Below, piece by piece: positions 11,829 through 26,158 of a stretch of 64,000 nt of DNA. The DNA is taken from the NCBI GenBank assembly GCA_946699065.1, contig CAMPDV010000232.1, forward strand, positions 310,001 to 374,000, read 5' to 3'. The notes under the pieces are model-generated. The model was not told the origin of the DNA. It ran no database searches and saw only the letters and a list, made by a program, of their open reading frames with translations. How positions within the stretch are numbered: position 1 is the stretch's first letter; each line of letters begins with the position of its first letter. The position numbers and the translations under genes are program-made. This DNA is from Loxodes magnus (Eukaryota > Ciliophora > Karyorelictea > Loxodida > Loxodidae).

Positions 11829-14116
11829 GTAAAAGCATCTAAATTTTTAATTTTAATGATTATAATTAAAGATCTTCCTTTATAATAGCTAGGAAGACAT
11901 GTTATTTATATGTAGCTGATTAATATTATTGAAAGTCAATAATTGTTTACTGGTAAAATCTTGGATACAATGAAATTAAGCTTCTGCTAAATTTAAGTTT
12001 AACTCTCTAAACTTTTCTTTCACTGTAAATTAAAGCTTGATATAAGGTGTCAGACGAAAGATAATACCAATATATTGTATATAATTATATTTAAAGTTTT
12101 TTTTAATAAGGTAATATAGTTATTAGAGCAGAAGTTTAGAATAATGTATTAACTAATAATTTACAAGCTTTAAATTTTAGAGCTAACTTATAAACATATA
12201 TCTCTATATTAAACTGATTATCATATGAAGGCTTATATATGATGGAAGATAAATAATATACGAACATAATATAAGCTTTGCTATCTCAAATTTTAAGGAG
12301 TATAATGTGATAGTGCTTTTGTATCCTTTTATTTTAATAGACTAGAATTAAAGTCTTTAGATAGAAATATATTAGTTCTTAATTAATTTTTACTTTAAGA
12401 GACTCTTAAACTAGCATTCTTTCAAGCTAGATGACTTATATTAAGTGTTAAAATGGTTCTAAGTCATTTAATTTAATCTTTGGATTTCATTTAATGAACT
12501 AAACAAGCAATATAATAATAAGAGTCATAATTAGGTATAATACCATTTAACTATCAACTTTTACTTAATTCTCACAATCATATTTCAAAACATCTCTATA
12601 TTGCTTAAATCTGCTACTTTACTATACCTTTTTACATAACCAAGTCCAATACTTTTATCCTGTTTATCAGTGCATGGAAGAAATAAGTTGATTAGCATTT
12701 GAGAAGATACAAAATGTCTAATAATAGCTGTATGGTTACAGTTGTTTTATGCTTTTAGCTTAAAATCATATTTAATTTAGAGTTAAAGCTTCATAGATTT
12801 AGGTGAAAAAGCGTTGTCTATATAATAGAAGCCAAGTTGGTATAATTAGGTGAACTTAGATGATTTCCAAACGACTACTAGTAATTGATTAAGAAATGAT
12901 ATAATAAGTGACTGGTGTTTATATCACTAAGAATAAAGAAAGCCGATAAAGATAAATAAACTGGTTCTGAAAGACAGATTTAAGTACTGATTAAAAGTTT
13001 TCTTAATCTTTTGATAATAAATATGATATTTATTAGAGTAGATTAATTAATACTAACTAGATTCAATTAGTGTCTTCTTTCAGGTAAATGATAAATATTT
13101 TGATAATCATAGTTTATTTAGAACACTTAAAGATTGATATATTGTCTTAGACATATTTCAGGGTATTAACATATACCTATTTAAAATTAATTATCAGTCT
13201 CTTTTAGATTAGTATATTACCATCAATTTAACTAACTCTAGTAGCTTTATTTAAATGATATTGAACTCAATGAACTAGACTGATATAACTCCCTGTACAA
13301 AGTTACATTCTATTATCCTTAAATAGGAGTAGTATTAAGGATTAAAAATTCATTAATCGGATGTTATAAAACAATACTGTTTGGTGTAAATATAGCTATA
13401 GAAACCAATAGGACTCTAAAGGAAAACTTTGATAAGTTCAATAATCAATAAAGCAGACGAAACATGAAAGATAAATCTATCCTATAAGCCTGATATTTTA
13501 AAACTAAAAGCTTAAAAAATATGCATCATAAATTTTTAAAGTTAATAGACTCTAGTAATATAATAATTATCTTATTTATAGCTCTAGATTATTAAATTTG
13601 CTTTAAACAAATTTCTTATTTATTAAATATAAACCTTTATTAGTTTAAGGGAATCATAATGGTTTAAATCTTTAACTTGTTATGCGCTTTAAATTAATAA
13701 TATGTATAATTAGATAGTTTATTATCCCTAATTTTTGCTTATCACGATTAAAGCTATTGAAAAGATATACTTCGATATTATGTTAAAAAGGTTTATTATA
13801 TAGAATTATACTTATAATAATATATTAAAGTGACATCACCATTGTTAAGTTTGTATCCAATTAACATTTTTACAAGTCTTATTCATCAATAGATCTTGAA
13901 ATCGTATTGCTCTGCTTTTTTTATCGTAAATCCTTATAAATTGCTTTATTTATCCTCTTACCAGCAATTGGAAATCAATTTCATATTTTTATCAAGTTTT
14001 CTCAGTGTATGGATAATTTTTGGAGCATCTTAATATGGTTACAATCTTTGTTTGTAGCATCTTCTGCTAGCGATAAATATTGAATCAATTTTAAATTCTT
14101 TGTTCTGCTTCTTTAA
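11829..14116. other. AT-rich spacer (unit 2)
   Basis: Same as 829-3119 apart from a few substitutions and a 5-bp deletion near 13428. It includes direct repeat copy a at 13547-13725. No gene recognised. Confidence 0.5.
13547..13725 (+). repeat. Internal direct repeat, copy a (unit 2)
   Basis: Same element as 2551-2730, paired with 17551-17739. Confidence 0.7.
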
Positions 14117-15154
14117 TCATTAATCATTAAAATAAATGTTCGCCTCCCGGCTAAATTGAAGTTTTAAATATATAATATCTCCGTTCCTGCATGTTTGTTC
14201 CTTGCATTGTTCTTTTTCCTTGAATTCTCTCTTTTGAATAATCTGAGTTGAGAATTTTTTTTCAGATTTTCCCATTTACCTATGAGAAGAATTCCGTCAC
14301 TCGCTACTTCAGTTGCTATTAGTTATCATTTCTCCAGATATTCATTCTTATCTTTTTCTATTGGGAACATTTCTTCCATAAATGTCAAGTGCTATTGCAA
14401 ATATAGCATCTTTTTCTTGCTCTCGGAAATGTCTTTTCTTGTTTCTCTATTTCCATTGGAGTTCCTTATGAAGGCTTCTACAGGTTTTCTTCTATTAATT
14501 TGAGTCTAGAATCTAATTTTACTCAGTTTTTCTCGTCTTGCTCTTGCATTACTCAAATATCATTCTCTTAACATGCTGTTTGCTCATAAACTCCGACTTT
14601 GCTCTTTTGTCTACCGCATGGACTTCATCATCTTCATGATTTATCAAATCCTGACTTAATACAAACATCTTTCCTTCTGGGAGTTTAATTCCTCTTCGAG
14701 TTTTTTATGTTTCTAATAAGTTGATGTATCAGCTGTTTCATCTACTCAAAATCCATTTGTTCTATTTCGGTATTGTCTAAATAAAAGGTAATAAGATCTA
14801 TAATGAATTATCGTACTTTACCTCCTTCATTTATTTTTATTTTTTCGTTATTATTTTTATTGATTCAGTTGAATGATCTCTTTTTTCAGTTTTCAATGGA
14901 GGTGTTGAGAGGTGTGCTAACTTTTCTGTTCTGAATTTTTATCTCAATTTTTACTTGTCTTTTGATGGAAGAGATCAGCTTTATTTTAATTTGTAGGAGT
15001 TAGTATTTTTATCAGTTCTTCTAATTTATTAGATAGTTCTGGTTATTTTTATTAAGAAGAGCGTTAAGTTGAAGAAGACGTGGTGAGAATATGTGCTTCT
15101 GGTTTTCTCTCCTGTTCTGAGGAGATGGTAAAAAACCCTTCTTGAAGCCAGCCA
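14117..15154 (-). mobile_element. Zinc-knuckle ORF retroposon copy in array unit 2
   Basis: Nearly identical to 3120-4158, with the same order of parts: N-terminal KKGF-like start, CCHC knuckle CYICNSTWHLWKKC, and a GCCGGGAGGC hairpin just past the 3' part. It was carried along by array duplication and is not an independent insertion. Confidence 0.6.
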
Positions 15155-17808
15155 ATTTATATTATTCGTTCTGCTTCTTAAGTTTATTTCCCTTAAATCT
15201 GTAGCACTAAAGATCTTAAGTCTATATTTTTTTGCAATATCAACATCTAATTTTTCTTTTTTTCTAAGAGGAGTTTATGAGTTGTTTCTATTCTTCTCTT
15301 GACTCAGTAGATTCGATAGTTAGTTAAGCTTGAATGGGGCAGTTAAAAGTTCCTCATGTAAAGTTTGACTTAAATTGGCTTTGATTAAATTGTATTTGAA
15401 TCTGTTAAGAATGTTCTGTTAATTTATGGTTATGGGTCTATTAAGATATGAGTTTGGTAATAGTTAGCATAAGAGATTAAGGTATTTACTTCAGAATTAA
15501 AGTTGGTTTGGTAGTTTCTAATAATCTAATTACAAATAGTTAGGCTGACTAATTGATGCTTTAGAGATGGTAATTTATGGGAAGCATTTTTAATATATAA
15601 TGATGTAAAATAAAGGATGAAATAGCTTTGATAGAAATATGAAAGGAAAGATAAGTATAAGAATCCTATGTGTCTATCTACTTGCTTGGTATATATAAAG
15701 AGTAATTTGATGATTTATTTATGACTGTAAAGGTAATTAGTCTCATAAGAAAATAGTAGTATCATATAAGCATTCATTTAGGCTTTATACATATAATTTT
15801 AAAAGAAGTGAACATAAACTTAATTTCTAACGATTATGAGCGTTCTTATATGTAAGAATTAAATAGTTTTAAAGTATGCTAGTTATATTTATTAGGAAAT
15901 ACTGATTTATTAGTTGCAGACATATTGGAGACTGTTTACTTTGAAAATAAATGTAAGAAATAGATATATTAGGCACTGTTAAGGTGATAGAATATTCAAA
16001 AATTACAGTATTAAAGACAATAAGACTAAAGACTCTGAGGTTTAATTAAATAGCTTTGGTTCTCTTATACTTATCAATTTGTATATCTTTAATAGTAAAT
16101 GCTATTGTATTTACTGATAACTATATCAGATATACATGAATAATAGTCCTATAATTTTGAACTAGATATTTAGTCTCAGTATCTTCTAAATATTATGCTG
16201 ACTAAATTATTTAAAATTGATATAGCTACTATATGGTTATTATGCTTACAATAGAATTTCTATTTAAATAACATCTTCATTATAAATGAGATACCCTAAA
16301 TAAATGTAATTGATATCAAAAGTCTATAAGGCATTTTAGTTAAAAACTAAATCAAACAGCAATATATCAAAATACTACCTACTTAATCTCATTTACATGG
16401 GAATATACTCTATATGCTGTCTCTAGAAAATACCTAGTAAGATTAAACCTACTAATAGTTCATCAAGAAGATAAGTAACCAAATTCAATTCTAGAAATAC
16501 CTATCACAACCAACAGTAATGCAAAACTTACTAATTCATACTTAATCAGATGCTTTAAAGCTAAATATTCAACATTTTTGCTTTTAGCTACAAAACCTAT
16601 ATGAGGCTCTTAGATTAGCTAATATAAAACTATTCAAAAACAAACTACTATTAACTCAGATTAGGCACATATGGTTAAAGCATTAAGTAGAGTACAAATG
16701 TTTATTATATGCTAATATTGCTGTAACTATCCAGCTTTATATAAGTAATATATTTAAGCAATAGGACAATTATATTTCTAGAAGTCTTTAAATTGCTTAA
16801 CTCTCTACTTTAATAACCTTCTACATTAACTTTATGTACTAATTTAAGTTTATGAGACTAGTAGCATTAGTTGATATCCTTTCTATTTAAATTAATTTTC
16901 ATTATTCATGCTAAAATAATTAATTCAATCTTAATTAAAGAGTCTTTGATTAAGACACTAATTCAAATCCTTTGTAAGCAAATTGTTTTACTTTATAATC
17001 ATAGGAATATTAAATACATAAGAGCTAATTCAAATGAGGTTTGAGGCCTATAAAATAATTAAATGCTTTTAGCAAATACCACTATCCAAATTTTGATAAG
17101 CTTAAGATTGAAATTTATCCAAAGTAACTAAGTTTCTTAACAAACAGTTTCATCTTTATAATATATAAATAATCAACCAAAACTAAAATTAATAAATATT
17201 AGAATATTATTCATTCATAAACCTTTCGAGATATGGTGTTCTATAGAAGTTTAGTTTATCACTCTTAATAATGCTAAAATTGAACCTGCTTCTATCTGAA
17301 ACTAGTAAGTGTAATTATTTAAGCTTATACCATACATTTGTACCAAACCTACATAAATATAAAAAAGTAGATTCTAAAAGGCATAAAACAAAACCTTAAA
17401 GAATACTTCTAGCAATATACTTTTAAATAGAAAGGAAGTTTAATAGAATTGACTATAGAACTATCAAATAATTGATTATAGATATTACATAGGATTGTAG
17501 CATTTAGTCAATCATTAATAATCTTAACTTATAACTTAATAATCTAATATAGACTCTAATAATATAATAATTATCTTATTTATATCTCTAGATTATTAAA
17601 GCTGTTTAGATTCCCTTTAAGAATATTTCTTATTTATTAAGTATAAACCTTTATTAAAGTTAAGGGATTTATAATGGCTTCTGCCTTTAACTATTATTAG
17701 TAGTAAGTCTATAATATAAATAATTATATAGTTTATTATGCTTGAACATATCAATTAGAGGATTATTAAATATAAAGAAAGAAGTTAAACTTTTTTATTT
17801 TAGCTTCA
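15155..17808. other. AT-rich spacer (unit 2)
   Basis: Counterpart of 4159-6811, including direct repeat copy b at 17551-17739. No gene recognised. Confidence 0.5.
17551..17739 (+). repeat. Internal direct repeat, copy b (unit 2)
   Basis: Same element as 6554-6742, paired with 13547-13725. Confidence 0.7.
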
Positions 17809-18589
17809 TCACTACTAAGGCCACTAAGCTCCAGTCTACTAAGTTTGCTATGCATAGTTTGGATTTTGAACTCCAGTTTATTAGACTTATGGATTAGGTT
17901 ATACTTGGTATGGTGCTTAATACTAAGTTCCCTGCTAGTAACCTTACTAGTAGCCAGTTGGCTAGCTAATAATTAAACCCTGCTAAATAAATTAGGGTTA
18001 AATTCCAGCTTATTAAACTCCTTGGTATTAGAAGTTTTATTGTTGTTGATAAGACACTTGAATCTACTAAGGAGTGTGCTATATTAGATAAGGAGTTGGT
18101 TACTCTAGCCTTATCTTTCTGCTAATAAAGCTAAATTTATATGAAAACTAGTAAAAGCGAAGCCGCTAACGAAAAAACAGAAGCTATTATCACTCGTTAA
18201 GCTTCTCCTTTATCTACCCAAGAACAATCATAGCAAGGACCGTCATTTTTACAACAATCCCAATCATCACAATTAGTATCATTAAAGCATAATTTGATGA
18301 AACTATGACAACAATTAGAGAAAAAATGAACATATATAAAGTATAGCAGCACCAGTAAACTCTCCACACTAAAAACGACTAAGGATTAAGCTGTATATTT
18401 CTAAAATTAACGCATATTAGCATGGTTATCATGGGAAAGGCATCAATAAATGGAGCAAAAACAAAAGCAGATGTGGCAAATAGAATAAAACTTGCAGAGT
18501 CCCCATACAAGAGGAAACATTAGTAAGAAATGAATTTTATAGGACTCCTTATAGTCGCACATACAGCATTTCTTAGTTTCTGATTACAT
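17809..18589 (-). pseudogene. Four-TM, Q-rich-tail membrane protein, decayed copy (unit 2)
   Basis: Shares with the unit 1 copy the 10-bp deletion in the cysteine-rich loop and the N-terminal small indels, so both descend from one already broken copy. It keeps a six-base stretch near 18198 (GTTAAG) that the intact unit 3 gene also has and unit 1 lost. It ends in TGA TGA after the Gln-rich tail. The intact relative is at 28764-29582. Confidence 0.75.
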
Positions 18590-19018
18590 TTTTGATTATT
18601 AATACTTGCTAAAACTTATTTCATAAAGGAAATCTAAACGATACAATAAAAGTAAATATAGGTTTTAAATGATTTTATCTATTTAAAGTGATTATTAGCT
18701 TGTGAACTCAATATCAGTTAAGTTTTAGTAAGCATTAGTAAGTGACAGTCATAGAAGGATTTAGCAATTGAAAAATAAAATTAAAGCTATAGCTTAGAAA
18801 TAAAAAACAATCTTCTAATGGTTATATGATGCTAGTGGAATAATAGATACTATTTAAATACAAATAAACTTAATAAAGATAGATAAAGAGAAGGATCAAT
18901 TATATCTTATAAAATAACTTAAGGAATAATTTTTGAGAAACCTTATCTTGATAAAATATAAGTATAATTAACTTTTGCCACTAAACTATTTTAATATCTA
19001 ACTTTAATCAAGATTTAG

Positions 19019-19171
19019 TCATAATTTACTTTTTACCTTCTCAAATGTTAATGAGCTTATTTCTTCCTTAATAGTAATATATCTATGACTTTGTTCATCA
19101 AAGTTTTCTTTTGAAGGTTTAAATTATGATTATTCTATCTCGCACTTTACACTCTTAACTTACTTAGGCAT
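19019..19171 (-). CDS. Small hypothetical ORF, 50 aa (unit 2)
   Basis: Identical in sequence and setting to 8018-8170: starts MPKQVKSVK, ends at TGA after KVKSKL, with two TAA codons as Gln. It sits about 430 nt upstream of the decayed four-TM gene on the same strand. No family recognised. Confidence 0.4.
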
Positions 19172-20413
19172 TTTGATTAGTAATGTTTTCCATTTTGAAT
19201 AATATTATAAAATAAATTTGGTAGAAATAAAATAGAAGAGTTAGTTGATAGCCTTTTATATGGACTTATAAAATCACACATTGATCCTTAAGATAAAAGT
19301 AGCTACTTTAAAATAGTTTCTTACTATTTAATACTTGATATTCTTTACTCTAGTATTAATATCTTTATATATTTAAATCATTTAGATTGTTAGATTAACT
19401 AGTGCTTAAAACTTAAGACATTTAACTAAATACTTGTAAACAACTGATCGGAGGGATGAGAAGTATTATATTTACTTAATTTCTACTAAATTATTAATTA
19501 AGCTACTGAAAACAAGCAAATTATCAAGCATAGATAAGAAGATAGATAGAGCTTATAAAAATGGACATAGCTTAACTACCTATTGTTCTATACTGGATCT
19601 TAAGCTTTAGAAAGAAGAAACATTATTTGCTTATATATTCAACTAAAGTTAGTAGAAACTGTCTATCTAAAGCATATCTTAGTGGATACATTTATTAGAA
19701 TACAATTAGGGATATTTAATATTTGTATAACTTATAATGAGGTATGATTAATAGTATATATCTCTATCTAATATTTAAATGTTATGTCCTTAGTAAATAT
19801 AAAGAAAGTTCAGTTTTGGTAGGATCCAATTTCTTATATATCTCAATATTATTTTATAAGAATAATTTTTTCTAGGAGAGTAGGATTACATTTAAAAGTT
19901 TCAAAAATAAGAAATGGTGTTGAAAGATTTCAGGTTATGGTTAATAGAGTATACTAAGCAGTATTAATAACTTTTTAGTTCATATATTTTAATGAAGCAT
20001 AATCATTAGATATAAAGTTTAACTCATATAATATATGAAAGATGCTAAGCTAAAGTTTGCTGTATAATTTAGTTAAAATATTAGATTATAGAAAGTTATC
20101 AAGTCTATTTTACCTTAAAAAACTCTAAGAAAAAGCATAAGTGGCTGTATAGTATCACCGATATATAAAATCGTATATAAATGACTAGTAAGAAGTGAGA
20201 GTATAAATTAGAGTTTACTTCAAACTAAAGCAAAAAGTTAGCAGCATAACTGTAAGATTAACAATAGATGTGAAATACTAATTAGCATACTGACACTTGT
20301 AATGATTTAAATCTTATCTTAAGTAATTTTTCTATTTTCCTTCATTTTTTATATTATCTAAAGCCAATGAAGTTCTAGAGTATTAAAGAAATACTAAAGT
20401 TATATAATAAATC
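19172..20413. other. AT-rich spacer (unit 2)
   Basis: Counterpart of 8171-9412. Nothing recognisable. Confidence 0.5.
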
Positions 20414-20480
20414 GGCTGCTTGGTCTAGCGGTATGATTCTCGCTTCGGGTGCGAGAGGTCACGGATTGCCGTAGCAGCCC
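20414..20480 (+). tRNA. tRNA-Pro(CGG)-like gene with shortened T arm (unit 2)
   Basis: Identical to 9413-9479: normal acceptor, D and anticodon arms, and a 4-bp T stem with a 4-nt loop in place of the usual 5-bp stem and TTCRA loop. Confidence 0.75.
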
Positions 20481-21479
20481 TTATTTGTTTTTTGAATTTA
20501 GGTAATGAAGCAAAAGGTATTCTTAATAACTATGACTAGTTTTTAGTTGATTGGTAACATGTTTGCTTAATAATTTTTTGGATATTTAAGGAAGTAATTG
20601 GAAATACATGATACTATCTAGAGTTATTGGTCTAAATATATATTATAATTATAAAGATTTTGAATGAATGTTGCCCTAGATAGGTTATGTAGAAATAGCT
20701 TCTGGCTTATAATATTTATGCTGCTTAATAATTGCAGAAGGTACATTATATCTTTGCCTAGCTTACTTATTAAAGTATATTGGATTTAGAGAAATATCTT
20801 TGCTTAAAGTATTTTAGTAATATCTTAGCTTGCTATACTAAGAAGTTAATAGCAATAAATATAACTAAAGAATCTCCTAATTTAGTTTATTACTATCTCT
20901 CTTTTATCAGCTTAAGTAATTACACTTCAATCTCAGCTAGGATCAGCTTTATTCATCTTATGATATTTCATACTCTATAGAGTTATATTTATTGTCATAA
21001 AGTTATTATGTTAATGGCAGTTAGTTTAATAGTAAAATAATGGCACTCAACCAAGATAGCCTTATAATAATCTGACTTGCCTTAATCTGCTTGTCATTAG
21101 TATGCTTATAATATATAGTACTTCTTGCTACTAGCATTAAAAAATGTAAGGAGAATTTTAATTAAATGCTTGATAAAGACTAGATGATTTACAGGATGCT
21201 ATAGCAGCTCTTTATTATTCATCAGCCTTCGTTTATTTCTTATAATAATATAGCTTAAATATCCATACTCACTTATAGAAGATCATTATATTAAAGCTAC
21301 TAAGTTGTATATGTTGTGCTTATAAAGGTATAATCATAAATAGGTTCTTGCATTTTATCTAGGATTTTAAAAGTCAAATAATCGTGAAAAGTTTTAAATC
21401 AAGCTTTTCACAACTTAATTATGATTGGCTGATTCATTTTTAAATATGGAACTTTACCTTCATTTAATAATTAACCACC
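20481..21479. other. Upstream region of EF1A (unit 2)
   Basis: Counterpart of 9480-10478; probable promoter region. No certain gene. Confidence 0.4.
21384..21411 (+). promoter_or_regulatory. Perfect 8-bp inverted repeat upstream of EF1A (unit 2)
   Basis: Same GTGAAAAG/CTTTTCAC stem as at 10383-10410, 68 nt before the EF1A start. Confidence 0.35.
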
Positions 21480-22829
<1,350 letters not shown>

Positions 22830-25120
22830 GTAAAAGCATCTAAATTTTTAATTTTAATGATTATAATTAAAGATCTTCCTTTATAATAGCTAGGAAGACA
22901 TGTTATTTATATGTAGCTGATTAATATTATTGAAAGTCAATAATTGTTTACTGGTAAAATCTTGGATACAATGAAATTAAGCTTCTGCTAAATTTAAGTT
23001 TAACTCTCTAAACTTTTCTTTCACTGTAAATTAAAGCTTGATATAAGGTGTCAGACGAAAGATAATACCAATATATTGTATATAATTATATTTAAAGTTT
23101 TTTTTAATAAGGTAATATAGTTATTAGAGCAGAAGTTTAGAATAATGTATTAACTAATAATTTACAAGCTTTAAATTTTAGAGCTAACTTATAAACATAT
23201 ATCTCTATATTAAACTGATTATCATATGAAGGCTTATATATGATGGAAGATAAATAATATACGAACATAATATAAGCTTTGCTATCTCAAATTTTAAGGA
23301 GTATAATGTGATAGTGCTTTTGTATCCTTTTATTTTAATAGACTAGAATTAAAGTCTTTAGATAGAAATATATTAGTTCTTAATTAATTTTTACTTTAAG
23401 AGACTCTTAAACTAGCATTCTTTCAAGCTAGATGACTTATATTAAGTGTTAAAATGGTTCTAAGTCATTTAATTTAATCTTTGGATTTCATTTAATGAAC
23501 TAAACAAGCAATATAATAATAAGAGTCATAATTAGGTATAATACCATTTAACTATCAACTTTTACTTAATTCTCACAATCATATTTCAAAACATCTCTAT
23601 ATTGCTTAAATCTGCTACTTTACTATACCTTTTTACATAACCAAGTCCAATACTTTTATCCTGTTTATCAGTGCATGGAAGAAATAAGTTGATTAGCATT
23701 TGAGAAGATACAAAATGTCTAATAATAGCTGTATGGTTACAGTTGTTTTATGCTTTTAGCTTAAAATCATATTTAATTTAGAGTTAAAGCTTCATAGATT
23801 TAGGTGAAAAAGCGTTGTCTATATAATAGAAGCCAAGTTGGTATAATTAGGTGAACTTAGATGATTTCCAAACGACTACTAGTAATTGATTAAGAAATGA
23901 TATAATAAGTGACTGGTGTTTATATCACTAAGAATAAAGAAAGCCGATAAAGATAAATAAACTGGTTCTGAAAGACAGATTTAAGTACTGATTAAAAGTT
24001 TTCTTAATCTTTTGATAATAAATATGATATTTATTAGAGTAGATTAATTAATACTAACTAGATTCAATTAGTGTCTTCTTTCAGGTAAATGATAAATATT
24101 TTGATAATCATAGTTTATTTAGAACACTTAAAGATTGATATATTGTCTTAGACATATTTCAGGGTATTAACATATACCTATTTAAAATTAATTATCAGTC
24201 TCTTTTAGATTAGTATATTACCATCAATTTAACTAACTCTAGTAGCTTTATTTAAATGATATTGAACTCAATGAACTAGACTGATATAACTCCCTGTACA
24301 AAGTTACATTCTATTATCCTTAAATAGGAGTAGTATTAAGGATTAAAAATTCATTAATCGGATGTTATAAAACAATACTGTTTGGTGTAAATATAGCTAT
24401 AGAAACCAATAGGACTCTAAAGGAAAACTGTATTTGATAAGTTCAATAATCAATAAAGCAGACGAAACATGAAAGATAAATCTATCCTATAAGCCTGATA
24501 TTTTAAAACTAAAAGCTTAAAAAATATGCATCATAAATTTTTAAAGTTAATAGACTCTAGTAATATAATAATTATCTTATTTATAGCTCTAGATTATTAA
24601 ATTTGCTTTAAACAAATTTCTTATTTATTAAATATAAACCTTTATTAGTTTAAGGGAATCATAATGGTTTAAATCTTTAACTTGTTATGCGCTTTAAATT
24701 AATAATATGTATAATTAGATAGTTTATTATCCCTAATTTTTGCTTATCACGATTAAAGCTATTGAAAAGATATACTTCGATATTATGTAAAAAAGGTTTA
24801 TTATATAGAATTATACTTATAATAATATATTAAAGTGACATCACCATTGTTAAGTTTGTATCCAATTAACATTTTTACAAGTCTTATTCATCAATAGATC
24901 TTGAAATCGTATTGCTCTGCTTTTTTTATCGTAAATCCTTATAAATTGCTTTATTTATCCTCTTACCAGCAATTGGAAATCAATTTCATATTTTTATCAA
25001 GTTTTCTCAGTGTATGCATAATTTTTGGAGCATCTTAATATGGTTACAATCTTTGTTTGTAGCATCTTCTGCTAGCAATAAATATTGAATCAATTTTAAA
25101 TTCTTTGTTCTGCTTCTTTA
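22830..25120. other. AT-rich spacer (unit 3)
   Basis: Counterpart of 829-3119, with direct repeat copy a at 24552-24730. It matches unit 1 rather than unit 2 at the 5-bp indel near 24430. No gene recognised. Confidence 0.5.
24552..24730 (+). repeat. Internal direct repeat, copy a (unit 3)
   Basis: Same element as 2551-2730, paired with 28508-28696. Confidence 0.7.
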
Positions 25121-26158
25121 ATCATTAATCATTAAAATAAATGTTCGCCTCCCGGCTAAATTGAAGTTTTAAATATATAATATCTCCGTTCCTGCATGTT
25201 TGTTCCTTGCATTGTTCTTTTTCCTTGACTTCTCTCTTTTGAATAATCTGAGTTGAGAATTTTTTTCAGATTTTTCCATTTACCTATGGGAAGAATTCCG
25301 TCACTCGCTACTTCAGTTGCTATTAGTTATCATTTCTCCAGATATTCATTCTTATCTTTTTCTATTGGGGACATTTCTTCCATAAATGTCAAGTGCTGCT
25401 GCAAATATAGCATCTTTTCTTGCTCTCGGAAATGTCTTTTCTTGTTTCTCTATTTCCATTGGAGTTCCTTATGAAGGCTTCTACAGGTTTTCTTCTATTA
25501 ATTTGAGTCTAGAATCTAATTTTACTCAGTTTTTCTCGTCTTGCTCTTGCATTACTCAAATATCATTCTCTTAACATGCTGTTTGCTCATAAACTCCGAC
25601 TTTGCTCTTTTGTCTACCGCATGGACTTCATCATCTTCATGATTTATCAAATCCTGACTTAATACAAACATCTTTCCTTCTGGGAGTTTAATTTCTCTTC
25701 GAGTTTTTTATGTTTCTAATAAGTTGATGTATCAGCTGTTTCATCTACTCAGAGTCCATTTGTTCTATTTCGGTATTGTCTAAATAAAAGGTAATAAGAT
25801 CTATAATGAATTATCGTACTTTACCTCCTTCATTTATTTTTATTTTTTCGTTATTATTTTTATTGATTCAGTTGAATGATCTCTTTTTTCAGTTTTCAAT
25901 GGAGGTGTTGAGAGCTGTGCTAACTTTTCTGTTCTGAATTTTTATCTAAGTTCTTACTTGTCCTTTGATGGAAGGGATCCGCTTTATTTTAATTTGTAGG
26001 AGTTAGTATTTTTATCAGTTCTTCTAATTTATTAGATAGTTCTGGTTATTTTTATTAAGAAGAGCGTTAAGTTGAAGAAGACGTGGTGAGAATATGTGCT
26101 TCTGGTTTTCTCTCCTGTTCTGAGGAGATGGTAAAAAACCCTTCTTGAAGCCAGCCAA
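25121..26158 (-). mobile_element. Zinc-knuckle ORF retroposon copy in array unit 3
   Basis: Same element as at 3120-4158 but mildly diverged, with scattered substitutions over 25075-26240 while the flanking spacer is identical between units. It keeps the CCHC knuckle region (near 25370-25415) and the GCCGGGAGGC hairpin just beyond the 3' part. The local divergence marks a patch where unit 3 has a different history from units 1 and 2. The copy is old and broken. Confidence 0.6.
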